Assembly: GCA_028280445.1 (NCBI GenBank)
Contig: JANQLU010000072.1
Coordinates: 62,001-126,000, forward strand
DNA: 64,000 nt
Direction of reading: 5' to 3'
Source: Pirellulaceae bacterium
GTDB taxonomy: Bacteria; Planctomycetota; Planctomycetia; Pirellulales; Pirellulaceae
Position numbers and translations under genes: made by a program. Positions within the stretch are counted from its first letter, which is position 1; every line of letters begins with the position of its first letter. Shown here piece after piece: positions 17,344-26,910 of this stretch. The notes below the pieces were generated by a model. It made no database searches and was not told the DNA's origin. It saw only the letters and a program-made list of their open reading frames with translations.

Positions 17344-18267
17344 TTAGTAATCGAAATCGGTACCGGTCAAAATATAATCTTTACGCGGCATCACCGAGTT
17401 TTCTGCGTCGGGGGTGCACAACTGTTGATAGACAACATAATCAATCGTTTCACGCACAAAAGTGGTTCGTCCACTGGCAAACGTGAAAATTACACCGCCT
17501 GGATGATCGCTCGACGGACGAGCATGGATCGCTTTTTCCTCAGGCGTATTGAGATCCTCGTTGTCTTTATCTTCGTTAATTCTCGCACCAAACGGTGGGT
17601 TTTCGTTCGCGAACCATTGGAATACGGGATTCCATTTCAAATCGTTTTGTTCGGCCAACAATGACGGATCGATTTGACCATCGTCGTCAAACCCGCTCCA
17701 GCCCAGTTCATCATATTTGGTCGCTTGGATGTTTTCTGAAAAGAACAGCGTGGTATCCAACCCGTCACGGATATCCAACGAAGTCGTTTGCTGCCACGGG
17801 TGTGCGGCACGATTGAGAAACGGTCCGTTGGATGGCAAATCTTCCCAACAAGTTCCATGAACACCATGATTGGCAACGTAGGAACACTCAGCATCCGTAT
17901 CGCGAATAGTACTGTCGCTGGGGCAACGGTAGATTGGCAAACCCACATCAGGTGTTACGCCAATGATGTATTCATTCCACATCGAGATTTGCTCCAAATC
18001 TGGGAGCAAAATCACGGCCCAAGTAAACAGCAAATCTGGACCACCTTGGGGATCGGCCATTTTTTCATAGGCCCCAGGGTAGCGACCTTTTCGTTGTTCA
18101 TAACCACTATTGGCCGCGGCCAACTGACGCATGTTGGACGTGCAATTCGTTCGCCGCGCTGACTCCCGAATAAACTGAATTGCCGGAACCAGTAACGCGA
18201 TCAGAATCGCGATGATGGCAATGACTACCAGCAGCTCGACCAGAGTGAATGCAGACCTGTTTTTCAT
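17344..18267 (-). CDS. DUF1559 prepilin-type secreted protein
   Basis: Planctomycete-expanded family with a type IV pilin-like N-terminus: MKNRSAFTLVELLVVIAII, then a single long hydrophobic helix and a large globular domain of unknown role. The residue before the cleavage-type Phe is Ala, where most members have Gly; the peptidase can tolerate Ala but processing may be slow. Family landmarks are NCTSNMRQLAAANSGYEQ, WAVILLPDLEQ, YRCPSD and the end GGVIFTFASGRTTFVRETIDYVVYQQL. The usual CDGSV in that last block is replaced by ASGRT. 307 residues, of normal length. Single gene with its own terminator. Confidence 0.93.
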   Translation of the reverse strand: MKNRSAFTLVELLVVIAIIAILIALLVPAIQFIRESARRTNCTSNMRQLAAANSGYEQRKGRYPGAYEKMADPQGGPDLLFTWAVILLPDLEQISMWNEYIIGVTPDVGLPIYRCPSDSTIRDTDAECSYVANHGVHGTCWEDLPSNGPFLNRAAHPWQQTTSLDIRDGLDTTLFFSENIQATKYDELGWSGFDDDGQIDPSLLAEQNDLKWNPVFQWFANENPPFGARINEDKDNEDLNTPEEKAIHARPSSDHPGGVIFTFASGRTTFVRETIDYVVYQQLCTPDAENSVMPRKDYILTGTDFDY

Positions 18268-18410
18268 ATTTTCACCTGTTCCAAAATAGGTATGAATTCG
18301 AGTGAACGAGCGAGGACTACGCTCAAATTATCGAGGAATTTTTGAATTCTGTCTATAATTTTTGGCGTGCCTGATCAAATAACTTTGGAAAAACATCCAT
18401 AAAACCGGAT

Positions 18411-19364
18411 TCATTTCGCCTTCGAAGCCTTTCCAACGGCGATCGGCTCCGCATCCGCTTTGAGATCACCCAGCGCATATTGAATGCCTGCCAAGTAATG
18501 TTCCAAAATCACGGGGTTATAAAAGATCTCGTTTCTGTGACCTAACGAACAATAAAACGCTCGCCCTTTGCCATAACGACTGACCCAACTGATCGGATAA
18601 AAATTATCACGCCGCTTACCTTTTTTGATCCCGCTCCAAGTTGGATCCAGGGCAAGCAACATCCGGCGATCCTTGGGATTGGCCGTATCATCACGAAATT
18701 GATAGATCTCGTCTTTGATGGTGAACCCTTTGCCCTCAAAAATTTTGTTGAGAGGGTGTTTGGGATCGAGCAAACGCACTGGAACATCCATGTGCCACGG
18801 GTGTCCGGCAAACGCGCCACCCATCATATCGTTGTACGCTTTCCATTTTTTATAGGTATCCGTTGCTGAATGCAGACCCGCGATTCCTTTGCCCGATTTG
18901 ACAAAATCGACCAGGTTCTGTTTCAGTTTGGTTTCCAAACTCAAAACGGCTTTCTTTTCATTTTCGTCCGACGGCAGTCTTCGCGGTCGTAAAACCTCAC
19001 CAGTCGTGTTGACCATGAACACGAGATCAAATCGCTTGAGATTTTCTGACAAAAACACTTTCGGATCTTCCGAATGTTCCGCCTTATACGCCCCCGTTTT
19101 TTCGCCCAACATGGTCAACGCTTTTACGGCAATTGGAATCGAACCGTGGCGAAATCCGTTGGTCTTGGAAAACAATAGAACTTTGCGCTCCTTGGCGGGT
19201 TTGGCCGGCGCTTTTTCTGGCAAAGCGTCTTCGATTTTCTTGACAATTTCCGCTTTGACTTTGAATTTGTCACGAGTTTTAGCTTTATCTTGTGCGTCTA
19301 CCGTCAAACCGCAAACCAGAATCGCAAACAATGTCGCAGCACTGATCAAATTTCGTTGCATCAT
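18411..19364 (-). CDS. Secreted ThuA-domain protein
   Basis: 317 residues: a signal peptide (ISAATLFAILVCGLTVDAQ), a Lys-rich linker, then a ThuA-like (class I glutamine-amidotransferase fold) domain. Recognisable blocks are RKVLLFSKTNGFRH, DLVFMVNTTGEVL, FVKSGKGIAGLHSATDTY, MMGGAFAGHPWHMDVPVRL and RGRAFYCSLGHRNEIFYNPVILEH. In planctomycetes such proteins often occur with sugar oxidoreductases and may process exported carbohydrate derivatives; the enzymatic reaction is not established. A GAGGG site 8 bases before the ATG at 19364 supports this start. It lies divergent from the transglutaminase-like gene across a family A palindrome. Confidence 0.9.
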   Translation of the reverse strand: MMQRNLISAATLFAILVCGLTVDAQDKAKTRDKFKVKAEIVKKIEDALPEKAPAKPAKERKVLLFSKTNGFRHGSIPIAVKALTMLGEKTGAYKAEHSEDPKVFLSENLKRFDLVFMVNTTGEVLRPRRLPSDENEKKAVLSLETKLKQNLVDFVKSGKGIAGLHSATDTYKKWKAYNDMMGGAFAGHPWHMDVPVRLLDPKHPLNKIFEGKGFTIKDEIYQFRDDTANPKDRRMLLALDPTWSGIKKGKRRDNFYPISWVSRYGKGRAFYCSLGHRNEIFYNPVILEHYLAGIQYALGDLKADAEPIAVGKASKAK

Positions 19365-19444
19365 GTCATTTCCCTCAAATAATCGTTCTCCTGATTTTCG
19401 TCGAGATCGCTGGGGACGGGTAGATAGTTGCGAAATAAAATCCC

Positions 19445-19522
19445 AACCCGAAGCGTGAGCGAGGGACCACGTTTTCGCAGCACATCAGCAAGGTCTCTGG
19501 TCCCTCGCTCACGCTTCGGGTT
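19445..19522. repeat. Dispersed intergenic palindrome, family A (copy 5)
   Basis: The best-preserved copy: AACCCGAAGCGTGAGCGAGG at the left end and its exact complement at the right end ending in CTTCGGGTT. It lies in the 341-base gap between divergent genes, which otherwise holds only presumed promoters. Confidence 0.92.
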
Positions 19523-19705
19523 ACGATTCTGCGGCTCTCTCTCACTAAAACTGCCCCAAAACGCCCTGAAAAACACGCCAAATCAGCCAAAAAACCAGTT
19601 TTTCCACACTCCGCTGTCACAGCCTCCGCACGGCCCTGTATTGCATTCACAGGCCCGGACAAAACGAAGGCCAAAAAGAACCCTACAACCCCCGCGGAGA
19701 AAATC

Positions 19706-21670
19706 ATGACTCACTCAATCACAAATCGAAAAACACGACTTTGGAAAACAGCAATTGCTGCCTTGGTAATGTTGGTGTTCATCACCCACGCGGCCTCTCA
19801 GGCCAACGCGAAAAATCGCAAAAACATTCAAATGAAAACAACGATCGCAATCAGTCCTACGGGCGACGCGGACGTTGACGTCAACATCGAAATGCCGATG
19901 CAAGCCTACCATTTGGTCAAACGACAATTCGGCAACGCTCAATTCATGGCTCGACAAGTCAGCAAAACAGTTGCCTGGAGCGAAATCAAAAATGTCAAAG
20001 GAAAATTCATCGACACCAACAATACGGTCAATGCATCACTGACTCATGTCGGTTACGCCAAACCTTACAAGCACGGCAAATGGGTCATCGATTTATCCAA
20101 AGAAGAACTCACACTCGTCGCCATCGCCGACAATGTCGCTCATTTCAGTGCCGCGATGAATTTGCCTTTTGGTGCCACCAACGTAATCTGCCGCGTTCAA
20201 TTGCCCAAAGGCAGCACCAATCACAAATACGATGCAGAAAAATCACGACTGTCTTACGACTACGTTCCCGAATTCGAAGCGGGTGATGACGGTGAATTGG
20301 AATTCGAAATGGATACCAAAGCCAAAGTCATGAGCAGCCTTGCCAAAATTTATGGAAACGAAAAATTTGACAACTTCTGGGTTGCCCGATCGAAATTCCA
20401 AAACACCGGAAACCAAGTCATCAAAAATCTTCGCGTTCGACATCGAATCGCCAACATGAGTTCCTGGAGCGGTTGGAAGAAAACTCGGATCGTCTATCCA
20501 GGCCAAACCGTGATCGAACCATTTTTCCCAGTATTCGACATCGAAAAAATCGCTTCGTTCACCTCGACTCGAAACGCTATGGTCGAAGTCGAATACCAAT
20601 ACGAAATGGATGGCGAAAAACATTCGGATACCGACTCAGGTAAACTTCAAATCCTGTCTCGTAACGAAATTCAGTGGAGCAGTTGCAATTCAGGCGAAGC
20701 GATGAACTTCTTCGAAGTGTTTGACAACTGCCCAGCAATCTATGCTGCTTTTGCCAACTCCAACGATCCCGTCGTTCAACAAGTGGCTGCGGCTGTCTCG
20801 CGAATGATCAACGGCATTCCCCCACAAACTGACAAAGAAGCAATTTTGTATCTTCGAGCATTGTGGAAATTCATGGAAATGAATCGAATCGCTTACCAAC
20901 TGCCGCCAGCAAACGTTGTCGAAGGCAAAATGGTTCAGCACCTCAAATACGCTCGTGACGTCGTACGCAACAAAGCCGGTACTTGTGCTGACCTCGCAGT
21001 ATTTTGGGCCAGCGTTGGAAAAGCAGCCGGCATGGATTCGGTCATCTGCGGCGTTCCCGGACACGCGTTCCCCGCGTTCATTTTGCCGCAAAGCAAACGA
21101 CCGATCGCCATCGAATCGACTGCGATTTTGAGTTCAACATTTGACAAAGCAGTCGAATCGGGCATGAAAACAATGAGCAAGTATCAGCAAGCCGGAACCA
21201 TCTACATGGTCAACATCAACCAAATGCAATCCAACGGCGTTCACTGCCTGGATCTGCCCAAAGTTGAAACCGACTTCCTGAAAAAACTCGGTTACAAATT
21301 GGAACTCGAAAAAACGAGCTCAAACAATGATCAAAAAATCAAGCAACGTCAGAAACAACGCCAAAATCTTCGACCTCGAAATTTGATCGGTGTTTGGCGA
21401 TGTGAAATCCAAGCCAATGGCGGAACCGTGATCGTCGCCGTCGCACTGGCCGAAAACGGATCAGCAGCCTGTGTCACGAAAGCTTACGATTTCAATGGCA
21501 ACTTGGTCGAAGAAGACAGTGACAAAGGAGTTTGGACTGCGGATCAACGCACCATTTACTCAAAATCATCAGTCAATGGCGAGACGTTCAAATACAACTA
21601 CTGGTTCAAAAACGGATATTTGATCCTCACCATTGACGGAAACGAACTCGCTTTCAAAAAGGTCAAATAG
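19706..21670 (+). CDS. Secreted transglutaminase-like protein
   Basis: 654 residues with a signal peptide (TAIAALVMLVFITHAASQANA). The first 400 residues are beta-rich and resemble the domain placed before transglutaminase folds in secreted bacterial proteins. The core has the papain-like nucleophile C427 in AGTCADLAVFWASVGKAAGM and the catalytic His H453 in VPGHAFP, with IAIESTAIL supplying the expected acidic position. A linker rich in Lys/Gln is followed by a C-terminal beta domain (LIGVWRCEIQANGG...) like the small lipocalin-type domains seen elsewhere in planctomycetes. It could cross-link or cleave isopeptide or peptide bonds outside the cell. Substrate unknown. A strong terminator follows. 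Confidence 0.8.
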   Translation: MTHSITNRKTRLWKTAIAALVMLVFITHAASQANAKNRKNIQMKTTIAISPTGDADVDVNIEMPMQAYHLVKRQFGNAQFMARQVSKTVAWSEIKNVKGKFIDTNNTVNASLTHVGYAKPYKHGKWVIDLSKEELTLVAIADNVAHFSAAMNLPFGATNVICRVQLPKGSTNHKYDAEKSRLSYDYVPEFEAGDDGELEFEMDTKAKVMSSLAKIYGNEKFDNFWVARSKFQNTGNQVIKNLRVRHRIANMSSWSGWKKTRIVYPGQTVIEPFFPVFDIEKIASFTSTRNAMVEVEYQYEMDGEKHSDTDSGKLQILSRNEIQWSSCNSGEAMNFFEVFDNCPAIYAAFANSNDPVVQQVAAAVSRMINGIPPQTDKEAILYLRALWKFMEMNRIAYQLPPANVVEGKMVQHLKYARDVVRNKAGTCADLAVFWASVGKAAGMDSVICGVPGHAFPAFILPQSKRPIAIESTAILSSTFDKAVESGMKTMSKYQQAGTIYMVNINQMQSNGVHCLDLPKVETDFLKKLGYKLELEKTSSNNDQKIKQRQKQRQNLRPRNLIGVWRCEIQANGGTVIVAVALAENGSAACVTKAYDFNGNLVEEDSDKGVWTADQRTIYSKSSVNGETFKYNYWFKNGYLILTIDGNELAFKKVK

Positions 21671-21703
21671 CCAGGAATAACTTTCCGATCTAGGGTTCTC
21701 CGC

Positions 21704-21737
21704 AGCCTGGGCGAACAATTCGTCCGGGCTTTTTTTA
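21704..21737 (+). terminator. Terminator of the transglutaminase-like gene
   Basis: A 12-bp stem with two G-T pairs (AGCCTGGGCGAA at 21704-21715 with TTCGTCCGGGCT at 21719-21730), a 3-base loop, then T to 21737. Confidence 0.88.
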
Positions 21738-21770
21738 TTGGCGTTTCACTGCTTAGCGCGTCGGCCACCC

Positions 21771-21859
21771 GTGAGCGGCAAGGCGCTAGCCGCCGGTATG
21801 TATGTTTGTGTTTCGAACCGTTCGTGCTTCATACCGGCGGCTAGCGCCTTCCCGCTCAC
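21771..21859. repeat. Dispersed intergenic palindrome, family B (copy 2)
   Basis: GTGAGCGGCAAGGCGCTAGC...CCGGTATG on the left and CATACCGGCGGCTAGCGCC...CCGCTCAC on the right, close to perfect over about 30 bp, around a 30-base centre. Confidence 0.92.
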
Positions 21860-21930
21860 AGGATCAGGTTCGACAATGCCTTGTCATCAAACGAGGATTC
21901 CCAACGCCCATCCGCAACACTAGAAACAAA

Positions 21931-23211
21931 CTATCGTGAATTACCGTTTGCCCGCTGTTTCATCAACGTTCGAAGTTTTTGCTCAAGTTTTTTAACCGCC
22001 AATATTTTCTCGCAGCGCAAGCGAACTTCGGCGTCTGCTTTTTTTGCCGCCTCGATGATCGCGGGAAAAGCTGGACCGCCGATCTCGCGCAGCTGTTTAT
22101 CGGCGTCAGCTCGCACCTTGTATTTTCGCGAGCCTAATTGAGCAACCAGTTGTTTGACGCGGGCATCCAATTCCGGTTCTAGTCGAAAATGAACGACCCA
22201 ACCCACGCGAACGGTTTTCTTTGCCGCAGGCTCGGTCGCCAATGGCAACCACTTGTCATACGTTTTTTGAGCAATTCGATAGAAAACTGTCAGACCGCCG
22301 CGTTCTAACAATCCCGGCCCCCAAACATCCAACAGCGATTGAGCCTCATCTTTGTGGAGCCCCACATCGATCATTCGTTGGCGCAAGTCATTTGCCAGAT
22401 CCTTAACCCCCGTCGATTTAATCAACTTGATTTTTGTTTCATGTTTTCCAGCCGCGATTTTTTTAATAACACTCGACGCAATTCGAATTTCATCTCCCGT
22501 GCGTTCAATCACGACGACATCGAGCCAATCGTGATCGGAATCGGACTTCAACCGAATTCCGCCGTCGATTCGCTCGACCGTTGGCGCTTTGGGACATTTC
22601 ATCACGCCGTCGTAATATACGAAATGTTCTCCATGCCGCCCTCGACCAAAATTGGAGAATCCTCCATGCGCCGACAGAGGCGCGCTATTCACTTTACGCA
22701 AATGGTTCAACCAGTGCTTCGCATCGACTTGTTGCTTGTTAGGCATCCCCTGATTGATTTGTAAATTGAACAGCAGCGATTTGTCCGGGTCGATATTCAT
22801 TCGTGTCTTGGTCAACGACTTTCGTTGTCCAAACCCACCCGTGTTTGGAAATTCGGCCGGAGGCCACCAAATCAATGGGCGCCCCGTCGTGAAATCAATC
22901 TGTAACTGCAGATTCAGCTTCGATTTCGTATGAAAATAAATGACGGGTTTGGTAACCGGCCCGTAGTACGCCAGTTTCGTTTTTGGCCAAACGCCATGAA
23001 AGAAATCAGGAAACGAAGACCATTCAGCCAACATATCCTGTTTGAGCCAATACGAGTTTCGAGGAGCCGTAAAAACTCCCCACTCGTGGATTTCCAAATC
23101 ATTTTCAGCTTTTAATTTGCCGGCGGCTTGGGAATACGCACAGTCGACGAGCGCGTTCATTCCAACACAGACCAACCAACCGACAACAACATATCTGATG
23201 ATATGACTCAT
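21931..23211 (-). CDS. Secreted protein of unknown function with HEAT-like C-terminus
   Basis: About 426 residues from the ATG at 23211. A signal segment (IIRYVVVGWLVCVGMNALVDCAYS) is followed by a large globular region starting EIHEWGVFTAP. This opening, with later WWPPAEFPN, HLRKVNSAPLS and YYDGVMKCP, recurs in planctomycete secreted proteins of unknown function. The last 90 residues are helical and resemble a HEAT-type repeat (LGSRKYKVRADADKQLREIGGPAFPAII), a module often attached to such proteins. No catalytic motif is recognised. It lies downstream of the cupin gene on the same strand, 35 bases apart. Confidence 0.7.
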   Translation of the reverse strand: MSHIIRYVVVGWLVCVGMNALVDCAYSQAAGKLKAENDLEIHEWGVFTAPRNSYWLKQDMLAEWSSFPDFFHGVWPKTKLAYYGPVTKPVIYFHTKSKLNLQLQIDFTTGRPLIWWPPAEFPNTGGFGQRKSLTKTRMNIDPDKSLLFNLQINQGMPNKQQVDAKHWLNHLRKVNSAPLSAHGGFSNFGRGRHGEHFVYYDGVMKCPKAPTVERIDGGIRLKSDSDHDWLDVVVIERTGDEIRIASSVIKKIAAGKHETKIKLIKSTGVKDLANDLRQRMIDVGLHKDEAQSLLDVWGPGLLERGGLTVFYRIAQKTYDKWLPLATEPAAKKTVRVGWVVHFRLEPELDARVKQLVAQLGSRKYKVRADADKQLREIGGPAFPAIIEAAKKADAEVRLRCEKILAVKKLEQKLRTLMKQRANGNSR

Positions 23212-23246
23212 GACGAACCACCAGTTTTGAACCAAATTTTATTGAC

Positions 23247-23714
23247 CTATTCCGTCACGCCGTCTCGCGTTCGAGCTTCACTGGGATACGGAACAATGTT
23301 TTGCCATTCGCTGGCATCCGATCTGGCAACAACCGCCACCACCGGCTCGGTATCGCTCAAATTGTAAACTTCGTGCGGAACCCCCGGCTCGATATAGATA
23401 AAATCTCCAGCCACATTGTCCACCGTATTTTCGAGGTTTTCACCGTAGATGTGGCGAACGTTTCCCTGCATGATGTACAACATCAACTCAAAATCTCGAT
23501 GAATATGCGCGTAGGCAATCGCGCCGGGAGCTACGGTCGCGACATTCATCGACAGTTTTTGGGCGTTGGTATTTTTCTCTGACAATCCCGCTTTATATCG
23601 AATTCCGTTCCACCCGCGAAAATTCTCACCATCCAAAACTTGCTGAGTTCGAATAACGGAGATACCATCACCTCCTTCGATGAATTGCGTCAAATCGATT
23701 GTTTGTTTGGTCAT
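23247..23714 (-). CDS. Cupin-domain protein
   Basis: A 155-residue single cupin. The first cupin motif is around YAHIHRDFELMLYIMQGNVRHIYG (His, His and Glu as possible metal ligands). The second is GDFIYIEPGVPHEVYNLSD, with a further His. The start at 23714 is set by a GGGAG site 7 bases upstream; the open frame extends further, but that part reads as non-coding. Cytoplasmic. It is transcribed away from an FAD monooxygenase 86 bases off, so they may share a regulatory region and an aromatic or heterocyclic substrate pathway (inference). Confidence 0.88.
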   Translation of the reverse strand: MTKQTIDLTQFIEGGDGISVIRTQQVLDGENFRGWNGIRYKAGLSEKNTNAQKLSMNVATVAPGAIAYAHIHRDFELMLYIMQGNVRHIYGENLENTVDNVAGDFIYIEPGVPHEVYNLSDTEPVVAVVARSDASEWQNIVPYPSEARTRDGVTE

Positions 23715-23800
23715 GTTAATCTCCCAAAGCGTGTCCGCTGGCGGACTCCAATGGTAATCAATTGGCAAACAAATTACTAACTCACATAAAAAGCTAGCCA

Positions 23801-24958
23801 ATGAAAATTGCAATCTCAGGATGCGGCATCACCGGAACAGCGACAGCCTTGCAATTGGCCAACCAAGGACACGACGTCACGATTTTTGAACAAGCGGACG
23901 AATGCACTTCGATTGGCGCTGGAATCCTGATTTCACCTCAAGGTCAGTTTGCTCTGGAAAAACTTGGCGTTCTCTCCGAAGTATTACAAAACTCTGAAAA
24001 ACTCACGGGTATGAAAGCCCAACATTTATCAGGTCGGACCCTGGTCGAATTGCAGTACCATTGGCTGAAACCTGAATTGTTTGGACTCGGTGTTCATCGC
24101 GGAAAACTTTTCGAGTCGTTGCTCCGTGCTTGCCGCGCCGCAGGTGTAACAATCGTCACCGGATTTACGACGCAGCAAACCGAAATTCGTTCCGATGAAA
24201 AAATAGCGCTGCGCGACGAACACGGAAACACCAGTGACGCCTATGATTTCGTGATTGCCACCGATGGATTGCGCTCTCTGCTGCGCGACGCCAGCAAGAT
24301 CAAATCGAAGGTGATCGATTACCAGTACGCGGCTATGTGGGCAACGGCACCCTGCGCAATTCAACCGGGCCAGTTGGTTCAGTATGTCGATGGAACCCGA
24401 CGCCTGGCCGGTCTGCTCCCGATTGGCAACGGGCATTCCAGTTTCTTTTGGGGACTACGCTGCGATTCATACGATGAGTTGCGTTCGGGAAGTTTTGACG
24501 TTTGGAAACAACAAGTGATTCAGACATGTCCCGATTCGGAATCCGTTTTCGAGTCGATTCAATCATTTGACGAACTGACGTTTGCGCGTTATCGACACGT
24601 GATCATGTCTCGTTATTATTCTGACAAAATCGTTTTTCTCGGCGACGCGGGGCATGCCACCAGCCCCCATCTCGGACAGGGCGCCAATCTCGGTCTCGAA
24701 GACGCCATCGAATTCGCCGACGCTCTCAGCCAAACGAACGATTTTCAACAGGCTTGTAAAATTTATTCAAAATCACGCAAACGAAAATTGCGTTTCTATC
24801 AACAATTGACGCGCATCCTTACGCCATTTTTTCAATCGGACGGATTTCCCAAGAGTCCGCTACGAAATCTGACGCTGCCATGGATGCCTTATCTGCCAAT
24901 CATTCGCCGTGAAATGTTACGTACCTTGTGCGGTTTCAAAAATGGTTGGTTGGCATAA
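23801..24958 (+). CDS. FAD-dependent monooxygenase (salicylate/6-hydroxynicotinate hydroxylase type)
   Basis: 385 residues of the class A flavoprotein hydroxylase family, which hydroxylates aromatic rings using NAD(P)H and oxygen. The FAD dinucleotide fold is at G7-x-G9-x-x-G12 (SGCGITGTATA). The middle DG motif is ATDGLRS. The second FAD contact is LGDAGHATSPHLGQGANLGLEDA. The actual ring substrate cannot be read from the sequence. It is divergent from a cupin gene, a pairing compatible with an aromatic catabolic step and ring opening, although the cupin is not a recognised ring-cleavage type. Confidence 0.9.
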   Translation: MKIAISGCGITGTATALQLANQGHDVTIFEQADECTSIGAGILISPQGQFALEKLGVLSEVLQNSEKLTGMKAQHLSGRTLVELQYHWLKPELFGLGVHRGKLFESLLRACRAAGVTIVTGFTTQQTEIRSDEKIALRDEHGNTSDAYDFVIATDGLRSLLRDASKIKSKVIDYQYAAMWATAPCAIQPGQLVQYVDGTRRLAGLLPIGNGHSSFFWGLRCDSYDELRSGSFDVWKQQVIQTCPDSESVFESIQSFDELTFARYRHVIMSRYYSDKIVFLGDAGHATSPHLGQGANLGLEDAIEFADALSQTNDFQQACKIYSKSRKRKLRFYQQLTRILTPFFQSDGFPKSPLRNLTLPWMPYLPIIRREMLRTLCGFKNGWLA

Positions 24959-25058
24959 CAGGTAAATAGCTTCTTTTTTGCCAGAGAAATTTCGTTAAGA
25001 TTGTGCCATCAAATCGCCGCCCTAAAAACCACTTCCGGCAGTTTGGAACCTGTGAAAC

Positions 25059-25667
25059 ATGACTTACGACAAAACCATCGCCTTTTGGTGCTCGGTGCTA
25101 TTGCTTTCCACAATGGCGCTTTCGAACCCGTCGATCCTCAACGGCCAGACGGCAACTCCCAACAAAACCAACGAATTACCCAACGACGTTTCGTTGTTTA
25201 AACGAATGATTGGAAAATGGGATTCGACCGTCCGTATCTGGTCAGGAAAACCTGGAGACCCGGCCGTCGAATCGAAAGGAGTTTCTGAATTTCAATTTGT
25301 GCTCAACGGCCAATTCCTGAAAGAATCACACACTCGAAAAATGGGTGACAAAGAGATTACAGGAATCGGTTATTGGGGATACGACAAAACCAAAAAGAAA
25401 TTTACCAGAACCTGGATGGATTCGTTGACCACGCGCTCGGTCATTGCCGAAGGCACGCTCGATCAAAAACTAAAAGCGCTAACTTATTACGGACGAGTGG
25501 ACGACTCTAAAACAGGTCAACACGACAAAATGATGCGGTATGAATTGGATTTCTCCGACCCGAACAAAGTCCTGTTCAAAATCTACGACCTGTCCATTCA
25601 CAAAGACGCCAAAGTGTTTGAGGCGGTTTATGTCAAACAAGTTCCACCGCCATCGAATAGCAAGTAG
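25059..25667 (+). CDS. Secreted DUF1579 protein
   Basis: 202 residues with a signal peptide (FWCSVLLLSTMALSNPSILNGQ). The rest is the DUF1579 beta-barrel-like domain: LFKRMIGKWDSTVRIW, SEFQFVLNGQFLKESHT, IGYWGYDKTKKKFTRTWMDS. Members are common in planctomycetes and often described as small-ligand-binding; the function is unknown. It ends 6 bases before the stop of the convergent barrel gene. Confidence 0.82.
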   Translation: MTYDKTIAFWCSVLLLSTMALSNPSILNGQTATPNKTNELPNDVSLFKRMIGKWDSTVRIWSGKPGDPAVESKGVSEFQFVLNGQFLKESHTRKMGDKEITGIGYWGYDKTKKKFTRTWMDSLTTRSVIAEGTLDQKLKALTYYGRVDDSKTGQHDKMMRYELDFSDPNKVLFKIYDLSIHKDAKVFEAVYVKQVPPPSNSK

Positions 25668-25673
25668 CTTTGT

Positions 25674-26672
25674 TTAACGTCGGTAAATGATACCAATTCG
25701 AAGACCGTGGAAGAAAATCGTTTCGGTGGCAACTCCGCCGGCAGCGTTGTATACCTGACCATAGGCCCGAGCAATATTGTCGGCCCAAATCGCGTGATAA
25801 CCGGCTTCGATTGAAACGGCACTTGGGATCACATCCCAGGTTGCTGTTCCGCCAAATTCGCCGAGTGCTGAACCAAATGTCTCGTTGGTTTGAGTGGCCA
25901 GAACAACCAGGCTCAGGTTGTTCGCCGTGATCGAATCAAATTTCGAGTCGTTGACGTAGTAACCGGCACGCATAAAACCGTTGACGGACAAATTGCGACA
26001 AACTCTCAAATTCAAATCGAATCCGACACTGCCACCAAACAAACGGTTCGAGGTAGCTATCTCGGTTCCGGTCACCAACAGGTTGCCAGCATTGGGTCGC
26101 GAAGTAAACACGTTCAACTGATCGTCAACATTGACGAATTTTGGGCCTACGAAAAAACTGACACCGGGAGCACATGCACGGTGCATGTTGAGTTCGATAC
26201 CAAAAAAATCCAACCGGTCACCTTTGTCCCCAATCCCTCGAACCGTTCCGCCCTCGCCACCAAACGATATCACTGATGCCGGTGGAAAACCGGGATTGAA
26301 TACGTCGTTGAGATTGCCGGCCACGGCGCCAACCACTTGAAAGCTGCGATCAAAACTTGCGTAAGTTGATCGCAATTCCCACCGTTGACCCCCGTGTGTG
26401 TTTCTAAATAACGCTGCATCAATACCAACACCCGTCCCCATCGAACTAATTTGATTCGAGGTAAACAGCACTGTGTTCAAATTGGAATCGGTAATCGCAG
26501 GTTGATTCAGGTTAGAATCCTTGAGATCCATGACCAAAATGGAGGACTTAAACTCCCAATCTCGGGAAGCTCCGCCATAAAAATTTTCATGGCCAACAAA
26601 GCCAAGTTGTGCGACGGCCTGACTGCAAAGGCAGATCATCAAACCGAAAATTGTTGCGGAAACGGTTTTCAC
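25674..26672 (-). CDS. Outer-membrane beta-barrel protein (BBP7-like)
   Basis: About 332 residues with a signal peptide (VSATIFGLMICLCSQAVAQ). The mature part is a chain of amphipathic strands ending in the aromatic-type pattern FFHGLRIGIIYRR, typical of an outer-membrane barrel, and resembles the BBP7 family described in planctomycetes. The start is GTG at 26672, chosen because GGAGGGA (26677-26683) lies just upstream; the ATG at 26705 would lie before this site. A second barrel gene at 52753 has a similar plan. Confidence 0.78.
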   Translation of the reverse strand: MKTVSATIFGLMICLCSQAVAQLGFVGHENFYGGASRDWEFKSSILVMDLKDSNLNQPAITDSNLNTVLFTSNQISSMGTGVGIDAALFRNTHGGQRWELRSTYASFDRSFQVVGAVAGNLNDVFNPGFPPASVISFGGEGGTVRGIGDKGDRLDFFGIELNMHRACAPGVSFFVGPKFVNVDDQLNVFTSRPNAGNLLVTGTEIATSNRLFGGSVGFDLNLRVCRNLSVNGFMRAGYYVNDSKFDSITANNLSLVVLATQTNETFGSALGEFGGTATWDVIPSAVSIEAGYHAIWADNIARAYGQVYNAAGGVATETIFFHGLRIGIIYRR

Positions 26673-26910
26673 GTCATCCCTCCAAAAACCTGAGCTGGCT
26701 TGCACATCCTGTGCGCATCATTCATTTGTTCGTAGACACAAAATGACTTGCTATGTTGAATCGGCCCGTAACACACGAATAATTAGCATTAACCGCAATC
26801 TAGGAAATGTTTTTGTAAATTGCCCAGATTCGCGCAAACTCCGGCTTGTGAACCTGCTTCGCAATTTAACATTCACTCAAGTACAATGTGCGTGTTTGCC
26901 ATTCAATAAT

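Noticed and set aside
19375-19709. Open frames on both strands reading peptides such as NPKRERGTRDL and TRSVSEGP
   Set aside because: They are translations of the family A palindrome and its surroundings; similar strings appear wherever the repeat occurs.
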